From: Acanthosepion esculentum
Taxonomy: Eukaryota; Mollusca; Cephalopoda; Sepiida; Sepiidae
Reading direction: 5' to 3'
Length of the DNA stretch: 64,000 nucleotides
Assembly: GCA_964036315.1 (NCBI GenBank)
Contig: OZ038485.1
Coordinates: 77,140,960-77,204,959 of the forward strand
The position numbers and the translations under genes are program-made. Shown piece after piece: positions 56,861 through 64,000 of this stretch (positions within the stretch are counted from its first letter, which is position 1; the number at the start of each line of letters is the position of its first letter). The notes under the pieces were generated by a model that made no database searches, was not told the DNA's origin, and saw nothing but the letters and a program-made list of their open reading frames with translations.

Positions 56861-57893
56861 AATTGAAGAATCTTGCCTTGAATCTATATTTAACATTTGT
56901 AAAAGATGACCACTTTTGAATTAAAATTATTATTCATTTTTCATAATTATGTTTTTTTATCATACAACATTTAAAAACATGTATATCATTATTTTACTAC
57001 AATTTCGTTTTTACACAATTTGTCTATTTGTAAATAAGGAATTAAATTCAATAAGTAACTCAAGATTGTAATACTTGGTAAATCAGCAAATGACTAATCT
57101 TGCTCTATGGTTACTGATAATGTACTAAATTGTGCTTACTACAACCTTAAGTATGCATAAAATTACACTTGCTTAAAATCTAAGCTGAATTGTTTTTCAT
57201 CTGCTGTGCATAAAATTCATGATTCATCAAAACATTATTCTAAAGCATATCTGATTCTAACATAGCTTTAATTTTAACTAATATTTCTAAAGAATATGAA
57301 TAGGGATTTAGTTTGATGAGGTTAAAATAATGTAGAGAAGAAATTTCAGTTACAGGAAAACATGTATTTTAAAATTAAACTTGTCTCTTCAGATTAATTG
57401 TAAAAAGAGGTTTTAATAATAATTAAGCACAATAAAATGTATGAATAAAAATAGGGTTCTCATTTACAACTTTCGATTCATTTCTTTATAAGACTTACTG
57501 AAGTTCATTATTTACACTTATATACTTAGACACTTGTCTTCATCTTGATTGTTATAGTCACAACATTTTGGCTATTGTACTCTCCAGCCTTCTTCAAGTG
57601 TCTATTATAGTAGGAAACATTCTAAAAATTAGACCCAAGACTCCAAACTTCCACCATCTAATTACACTACAGGCAATGTAAAAGTCATACACTCTGGTTC
57701 AGCTGAAGAAGCAAACAAACAACATTACCTTTAGGGTTCCAAATTTCCATGAATGGACTGTTGTATGAGTGAATAAAAGTACTAGCAAAGTGAACCAAGT
57801 ACCAGTTGATTCTGAGTACAATCTTTGGGTTGGATAGTGTAAAAAAGTACTTGTGTAATCTGGTTCAATGAAAGAAATGAATAACATTGCAAG
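56861..57893. other. AT-rich interval without recognisable genes
   Basis: AT-rich. Around 57540-57600 and 57680-57880 composition is more balanced with words such as AAGTACCAGTTGATTCTGAG, which may be a SINE tail, but I cannot define an element. Confidence 0.4.
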
Positions 57894-59790
57894 CAGGGGC
57901 GTACCGAGGCAAAGTGCCGCCCAGGGCCAGTATTCATAATGGCACCTCCTTTTTTTGGAGGAAAAATATAAATGAAATACCCTTAATGGCATTGATTAGC
58001 ACTTGAAAGACAACAAATTCAAAAATTAGCTGAACAAATGTTATCATATTTTAACCTTTTGAGCATTTGAAGAAGCAAAGTTACTATAACTTGGTCAAAG
58101 TCTATCTTCTCCACAGTTTCATGTTCAATTGAGATGAGGGACAAATTGGATAAGCGATCTTGTGACATACTCAATCTAAAGTGACTTTTAATGAGCTTTA
58201 GTTTTGAGAAATTTTCTCTGCAGTAGCAACAGAAACTGTGAACATCAAAAACAGCTGTAGAGCAATCACAATATTTGGCACTGTTTCTTGAACTTGCCAT
58301 TGATAAATCCATCTCAGCCATTCTATAGCCAATGATTTGGTCATCACAGTCATGTTACATTCCACTCTGGAAGCTGCCACCAAAAAATCATGAAGTCAGA
58401 GATCTTCCAAAAGCAGCCTAGATACGTCTAAGTCAGCACCAAGAATTTTAAATTTTCGCTCCAACTTGCCTTCAGTAACTTCCAGGATTGTTTGCGATGA
58501 TAATCCAGTGAAGAGTTTGCAGATGATACATGGAGTCAAATCGTGCTTCCAGTTCATTTACAAGTTGGTCATGACATTCATAATGATTTCTCTTTACTTC
58601 CTACACAAGTGTTTGACAAATCATCTTCCTTTTCCCCAGGTAGCTTTCTCTTTCCTCTAACCCACTTTTCACCTAGAATTTCCATTTCCTCGCACTTTGT
58701 TTTACTTTGATTAACCAATTCAGTCACCAGCCTGTCCCTGTTTCGGTTAAAGAAAATTTTGGTTACATCCATGTGGGTTACATACACATCTAAACCAATA
58801 CCGGGTTCTTGAAATTTCTTTTGGATGAAATTTCTTTTGGATGAGATTTATTTGTCCCATAATTTCTTCCCAGTAAAACAAATGTGACATGGAGGAGAGG
58901 TTTTCAATTGAAAGCAAAATGATTTGTGCATCCCCTCTCATTTGAATATTTTCTGAAGCTGAGGTTAATGAATCGAGTGCCTGAATCACTCCTTGAAATC
59001 TGGTTTTCACTGCATGAATAGCTTTGTAACATGCAATCCAATGGGTGGTTACCAAACACTTTATCATGACCTTCACATGCGAAGATAAATCTTCCCACCG
59101 GTGATTGGAAGAGGAGAAAAATGTACAGTCTCTCAATTACTGTGAAATATCTAATGGCACTTGCACTCACAACGGAGGCATGAACACTGCATAAATTCAG
59201 ACTATGGTTAAAACATGGCACAAATTTAGCTTTCCCATTTATGTTTTGTAGAAGACGTTGAACACCACCATGAACTCCAGTTATACTAGCCGCATTGTCA
59301 AATCCTATCCCACATTATTTGAAATCAAATTTCTCTTTCTCCAATCAATCCCAAATCATCTTGATATCATAAGCTGTCTTCCCATGCTCAGTGATAAAAC
59401 CAAGAAATGATTCTCACACCTCCACTTCTTTGTCTTCAACAACAACATATCAACAAATGAAACTCATTTGATCAGTATGAGAAATGTCCAGCATGCTGTC
59501 TAGTATGATTGCAAAATAATTGGCTTTTCAAATCTGATCCAATATATTTTCCTTTACAGGGTTTCCCAAGATATGAATGAATTCATTTTGGATTTTCAGT
59601 AACAAGTACTGCCAGTTATCATTTACTTCTTTCAAGTAATGCTTTCCAAGAACAGGATCATACTTGCTCATAAATTCAACAAGTCCTATAAAGTTACCTT
59701 TATTCAAATGACCAAATGCTGAAAACCCGCAAATGATAAAAAATATTTTTTCAAAGATTTTTAAATCAAAGAAGCTATTCACTATAAAAT
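57894..59790 (-). mobile_element. hAT transposon relic, ZMYM1-like type
   Basis: A decayed hAT element. Its 3' end on the minus strand is marked by CAGGGGCGTACCGAGGC at 57894, a typical hAT terminal repeat starting CAGGG. The transposase reads from about 59782 down to 58019 with many breaks. The other terminal repeat is not visible before the Gypsy-B LTR at about 59985, so the 5' end is lost. Confidence 0.78.
58019..59782 (-). pseudogene. hAT transposase (DUF4371/ZMYM1-like), heavily broken
   Basis: A cut-and-paste transposase of the group related to ZMYM1 and DUF4371 proteins. In order on the minus strand: LNKGNFIGLVEFMSKYDPVL (about 59690), YFAIILDSMLDISHTDQMS (about 59490, the start of the catalytic fold with its Asp), CGIGFDNAASITGVHGGVQR (about 59270), KFVPCFNHSLNLCSVHAS (about 59210), then THWIACYKAIHAVK, and the C-terminal dimerisation domain YCRENFSKLKLIKSHFRLSM with RLSNLSLISIEHE (58200-58100). 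At least five frame breaks or stops occur. The N-terminal zinc-binding part (BED or TTF type) is missing. Confidence 0.8.
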
Positions 59791-59984
59791 TAATTTATTA
59801 ATGAATAAAATACCAAAAATTTCATTAAAATTTCAACATGTTCACAATGTAATACAGAGAGTTTGGGAAACACAGACACACATTTTTTTTTTATTGAAAT
59901 TGGAGTAAATTTGAACAGCAAAATTAGATCAGAACAATTTTGTTTACTGATGGGAATCTGACCTAGCCCATTTGGGATTGGGTC

Positions 59985-60850
59985 ATTAGGAAGACAATGG
60001 AAAATGATCGAGATAATTTTTATCAGTTAAAATTTGAAAGAGCTTACTAAGGCTATGAGGAACTTTGAAATTCACAAGATTTGGGGTTGAAGGCAGCACT
60101 CATGATAATCGCGTGTGGGCCAAGGGTCGATTTATGATCAGCCAGGTTTATCTATATAAACGCGCACAGAAATCTGTTGACAGAGTGGTTGGCTCGTCTG
60201 CCGTTGAGTGCAGTCGAGCTGGGTAGAGAGAGGTCGGAGACTAGAAGTGACGTCAGAGATTGGAACCAAATGCCTGCTAACATATTTTGTTGATATAAGT
60301 ACGAAGAAGCGAATTACTCCTCCAACAATCAAAGACTGCTACTATTATTACTACCACTGGAAACAGAAACGTCAAACAAGCTACAATAATCAAAAGGTTG
60401 TTTTTGGGCTTGTGCATCATCGAGTGCAGTCGAGCTGGGTGGAGAGATATCGGAGACTGGAAGTGACGTCAGGGATTTGGAACAAAACCCCCGCTAACAT
60501 ATACTGTTAATATAAGTATCGATGCTTCTGCTACCACAAAGATTACTACTACTGTTACTACCACCGAGGAGGAATGCAACTATAAACTTTAAGCCACACA
60601 CAGAAATCTTTATCTCTCCATCACAAGAGTCGTATATCGTTCCGAGACAATTTCAAAACAAGCTAATCACAACCCACCCTCTCTCTATCTAGAATCCAGT
60701 GTATGAGTTTTTACATCAATTATTTTCTTTTCTGTAACCCGTTTCTTTTCTATACTATTCTTTTCTGCTATATAAAAGACATTAACAATTCAACCATTGA
60801 ATAGTTGTTTGTCCGGCTTTCTGCAGATATATTTTTTTTTTGTTGCATTC
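59985..60850 (+). repeat. Gypsy-B copy 2 5' LTR (limits approximate)
   Basis: Aligns with the copy 1 LTR from GACAATGG to CTAAATTTC. It includes CTATATAAACGCGCAC (about 60152), a good TATA box, and a block of two 216-bp direct repeats that copy 1 does not have. Confidence 0.65.
60206..60560 (+). repeat. 216-bp direct repeat in the LTR, each with a TGACGTCA site
   Basis: GAGTGCAGTCGAGCTGGG occurs at 60206 and 60422. Both copies continue with GGAGACT(A/G)GAAGTGACGTCAG and GCTAACATAT. The palindrome TGACGTCA (60248-60255 and 60464-60471) is the consensus CREB/ATF site, so each unit could carry an enhancer. The second unit is shorter. Confidence 0.8.
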
Positions 60851-61488
60851 TAAATTTCTTAGCACAGACTCTTCAGCCATTTCTACATCTTCAGTCGACC
60901 GTGAATGGATGAACATCACTTCTGCTTTCTGGATCAAAATAAACACAATGTGGGCAGGAAGCAGGATTAAACCAGTGGACCGGTCGAATGATCTATGGAT
61001 GCTCAGGGGATCTACGGCCACTCCCTTAAGTTTGGTTAGGACCGAGTAGGCACCTCAACCCAGAGAGTAAGACATCGGAGGTTGAGGGGCTGGGGCGAAA
61101 ATGTTAGACTGGTGGCCGTGACCAGAATAGACCTGTGGGAATTACCACAGCCATCTGAAAGAGGAGAGAAGGTTGCATTTGCGTTGTCCAGTCGGGACCA
61201 AGTAAGACCAGAAAGGACTCTAGTCTTCAGACTATATTGGTCTAAAAGGGACATAAGAAGGAAAAGAGAAGGACACAAAATAAGGAGGAAAAAGAAACAA
61301 AACACCGAGCGGCGGACCTCAAGTAAGTCACTTTTTGGTTTCCTTTGTTCGCTCATTGCACTTAGATCTGCCAGTAATATTGTTGATTTTGACTTTGTCG
61401 ACGTTGTACACGGTTGAAGCGCCACCACCGTGTTAAGTATTTTTCCTTTCGTTCTGTCGTTGGAAGTGGTAGTTGAAAGAACTCTAGG

Positions 61489-62700
61489 ATGAGCATAGCA
61501 GGATCAGAAACCACAGATGACCTTGGGGATGTGGGAGTCCCTGAAATATCGATGGGTTTCAGGAGGCTGATAGATAGCATAAAGCTACCTACTTATAAAG
61601 AAAACCCTGCGGATCTGCAAGAATGGATTCTGTCCATTCAGAAGAAGTAGGTGATCTATGGTCTCTCAGACCAAGAAATGGTGCTCCTAGCTTACGACGC
61701 CACAGCGGGGCAGGTGTCCAAGTTCATAGGGGGGTGGTACAGAGAAAACCGGGCTATGACGTGGACCGAGCTTAAATCCATTCTGGTGCGGCAATACGCA
61801 AGTAAGCGTACGGCCATTGAGGCAGTCAGAAAATTATTCCGGCTGCAGCAAAGAGAAGGAGAGACTAATGAGGAATTGGGGTTAAGAATCGAGGGGCTAG
61901 CAGCATTAGCTTTTCCGGAGTTGGCAACCCGGGACAGTGGTCCTATTCAGGCCTTGTTGGCCGATGTGTATGTGGACATCCTGAGTGACGGGGACCTGAG
62001 GGGCGAAGGGGTGACTGGTCAGCCTAGCCGCAGCCATAGAAGTGGCTCAGACCAGCGAATGACTCTGGGATAGAATAAGAGGGGGTGTAGTTAGGAACCC
62101 CCGGGGGGCCAAAGTAGTGATGAAAAAGAAGGACCGGGAGCAGATCCAGATATGGGACCCAAAAGAAGAGGTTGAAGAGGTCTGGGAGGCTGAGGCAGTT
62201 CCCAATAGGAGAGCTTGGGACCTGCGTTATGGGTTTCACAAGCCCACACCGGGCTGATATGGGCTGGTGTGCTGGACTTGCAAGTATGGTGGGCATCAGG
62301 CTCGTGACTGTCCAACAATCTATGGAGGCGACCCAAGGTCTTTGGGGCCGAACTGCACGACTTCTGGCAAGTTCGGGCACAAGGCTCAGTGGTGTATGGA
62401 AGAGGAAGACCGTAAACTGGGGAAAAAGCGAGTTAATACGCTGGTGCCTCCTACTGAGAAGGAAAAGGGTCTGGGAAACGCTGATGGGTCACCCGTGAAA
62501 AAGTAAGAGGCAGGGTGGCCGCAGTGCAAGTAAGACCTCAGAGATGCTGGACATGTGGTGTGGTCAGGCACTTTTTGGCAAGTTGCAAGAAGCGAAGGTG
62601 TTGGCATTGTGGAGGAGCAGGTCATCTGAGATGAACCTGTCCTCGCAGGAGAAAGATGGACCACACTGAACGGAACAACCCTAACTCGAATAGAGGGAGA
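61489..62700 (+). pseudogene. gag: Gypsy-B Gag with four CCHC-type knuckles, broken
   Basis: Gag forms the particle and binds RNA. The ATG at 61489 starts MSIAGSETTDDLGDVGVPEI. The capsid-like domain follows: YKENPADLQEWILSI, a TAG at 61648-61650, then GQVSKFIGGWYRENRAMTW, LVRQYASKRTAIEAVRKLFR and EELGLRIEGLAALAF, ending in a stop at 62071. In other frames come knuckles CWTCKYGGHQARDC (62262), CTTSGKFGHKAQWC (second Cys now Ser), and further on CWTCGVVRHFLASC and CWHCGGAGHLR-stop-TC (62543-62640). Four knuckles is more than usual for Gypsy Gag. The gene has at least three breaks. Copy 1 has lost it altogether. Confidence 0.78.
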
Positions 62701-62702
62701 AA

Positions 62703-63002
62703 TTGGTTGCTAGTCCGAGAAAAGAGAGTCATCCGAGCTCTACCTCACCCAGGAGGGCCCCTAGACAGAAATTGGAGTCCCTAGAAAAAGTTGAACTCCT
62801 GTCATCGACTCCCATATCTCGTTTGTCGAGAAAGAGAGAGGAAGGGAGAGAACATACGGGAAGGAGAAAATCACAGGTATACCGTTTGCTGAAGGAAGGG
62901 CCAGACTTCACCTGTAATGTGTTGCTGGGAGACAAGAAAGTGAAGGCCCTTGTCGATACTGGAGCTTCAGTGTCACTGGTTGGCTCCAAAGACCGTAAGT
63001 GA
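62703..63002 (+). pseudogene. Gypsy-B copy 2 Gag end and protease start, cut at deletion
   Basis: A Ser/Arg/Glu-rich stretch (SPRKESHPSSTSPRRAPRQK onward) followed by CNVLLGDKKVKALVDTGASV, the protease with the catalytic DTGA. After SLVG the sequence jumps to the RT connection region and stops at 63002. The GSDW block and the RT are missing. The same DTGA block occurs in copy 1 at 38741-38761. Confidence 0.75.
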
Positions 63003-63650
63003 GATTAGGGGATTTATTGGAGCCATCAGTTATTACCGGAGGTTCATACCAGCATTTAGTTGGCTAGCAGGCCCTCTAATAGCTCTAAGAAGCATTCTAG
63101 GTTTAAGTGGACCGAGGATTGTCAGTGTGCATTCGAGGCTCTAAAGGACCAGCTGACAGCTGTACCCTTGTTGGCCTGCCCAGGCCTGAGTAAACCCATG
63201 GTGCTGTACACCAATGCTAGTGATAAGTGTATTGGGTCAGTTTTTAAACAACCATGTCCCGATAAGGATGGACCAGTACTGGGTGTGCTTGAGGAAGTGC
63301 CGTTCTATTTTTTGTCTCATCAGCTCTCCGAGACTCAGAAAATGTGGCCAGTAATAGAAAAAGAGGTGTTTGCCATTCTGTATGCTGTGCAGAAATGAGA
63401 TTATTATTTGAGTGGGGCTGTGTTTACCATTAAAACAGACCACCAACCCCTCAAATATTTGTTAGAGGCAGAGTGGACGAATAAGAAGATACAACAGTGG
63501 GCATTGAAGTTAAGTGGGTATAACTGCAGAATAGAATATTTGGCTGACCTGTTATCAAGGATTCCGAAGCAATTAGAGACCGAATCTGTCAGGTTGGAGC
63601 TGGGTGTGGATGATAATGCATTCCAAATTAATGTGATCAATTCGCGTTGA
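63003..63650 (+). pseudogene. Gypsy-B copy 2 connection domain and RNase H
   Basis: Reads GFIGAISYYRRFIPAFSWLA, FKWTEDCQCAFEALKDQL, VLYTNASDKCIGSVF, FYFLSHQLSE, PVIEKEVFAI, then a TGA at 63396-63398, YYLSGAVFTIKTDHQPLKYL and QQWALKLSGYNCRIEYL. As in copy 1, the first RNase H Asp is Asn (YTNAS). A small loss removes the GKDNNC residues before ADLLSRI. A frame break lies near 63090. Confidence 0.82.
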
Positions 63651-64000
63651 AGGAGAGACTTGGTTGGGAAGAACAAGAAACAAGTGAAATGAAGATCGTT
63701 TCCAACACCCACTGGAGAGATATTATTAGGCAAAACTAAGAGGATAGTGAGATAGCAACTATCAGGTCCAGGGTAGAGGCAGGGTGTACCTCCAAATATA
63801 TGGTGCACGATGGAGTGTTGTATTGCCTTTCAGGAAGAGATGAGGAAGTAAGTTTAAAAATGGTGATACCTGAGAAGCTGAGAGCTGAAATTCTAGACCA
63901 GTGCCATAGGAGGTTAGGACACCTGGGAATTGATAAGATGTATGGATTAATAATGAGAAATTACTACTGACCTAAGTTGTTTAATGATGTTGTGAACCAT
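63651..64000 (+). pseudogene. Gypsy-B copy 2 integrase start, runs off the window
   Basis: Matches copy 1 from GWEDQETSE onward. Includes a TAA at 63737-63739, CHRRLGHLGI of the zinc finger (about 63903), and NYY-stop-PKLFNDVVNH, with the TGA at 63968-63970. All these stops coincide with those of copy 1. Confidence 0.8.

Larger units (their letters stand above)
59985..64000 (+). mobile_element. Gypsy-B copy 2: LTR retrotransposon with reverse transcriptase deleted, cut by window end
   Basis: The same family as copy 1. It holds the 5' LTR and leader (about 59985-61488), gag (61489-62700), protease (about 62914-62990), then jumps directly to the connection domain and RNase H (62991-63650) and the integrase start. 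Compared with copy 1, about 1.4 kb covering the second protease block and nearly the whole reverse transcriptase is missing. The junction lies within GGCTCCAAAGACCGTAAG. Nucleotide identity to copy 1 in the shared parts is very high; for example about 200 bp of RNase H looks almost unchanged. Confidence 0.85.

Noticed and set aside
1..64000. An intact, previously undescribed multi-gene system
   Set aside because: All recognisable coding regions belong to known transposable element classes; no gene cluster or host operon-like arrangement is supported.

Overview
The window is AT-rich eukaryotic DNA from an invertebrate, built almost entirely of transposable elements at different stages of decay. 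I found no intact host gene. The mixture (mariner, ZMYM1-like hAT, Helitrons, Mag-type and a second Gypsy family, a Tx1/L1-type LINE, a CR1/Jockey-like LINE, tRNA-derived SINEs) is what I would expect of a mollusc, possibly a cephalopod. That placement is an inference from element types only; no host gene confirms it.

Layout: 1-1858 is a decayed minus-strand LINE (family A). 2465-3747 is a complete mariner with an unbroken 340-residue transposase whose first catalytic Asp is Asn. 7241-7553 is a solo LTR with a 5-bp target duplication. 12299-13688 is a short Helitron. 14446-14600 is a tRNA-like SINE. 16495-21342 is a Mag-type Gypsy element with almost identical LTRs but several frame breaks. 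25111-29748 is a GC-rich Tx1/L1-type LINE with a 17-bp target duplication. 31140-31680 is a tandem pair whose units begin with sequence like the 5S rRNA internal promoter. 35090-36880 is a second family A LINE relic.

37724-41586 is Gypsy-B copy 1, which lacks gag and contains a short templated insertion. 41590-42640 is A-rich degenerate repeat. 43398-43476 is a nearly perfect 37-bp fold-back beside a mariner-like relic. 48440-52107 is a Helitron in which the N-terminal 23-residue repeats are joined directly to the last part of the helicase. 54625-54810 is a SINE dimer, 56140-56860 a third family A LINE relic, and 57894-59790 a decayed hAT. Gypsy-B copy 2 runs from about 59985 past the window end; it keeps gag but has lost the reverse transcriptase.

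The genes do not form a host pathway. The only functional relations are within elements (gag with pol, endonuclease with reverse transcriptase) and between copies. The two Gypsy-B copies carry complementary deletions yet share the same premature stops, so they descend from a parent that was already defective. The long stretches between elements hold only AT-rich sequence, microsatellites and small inverted or tandem repeats.
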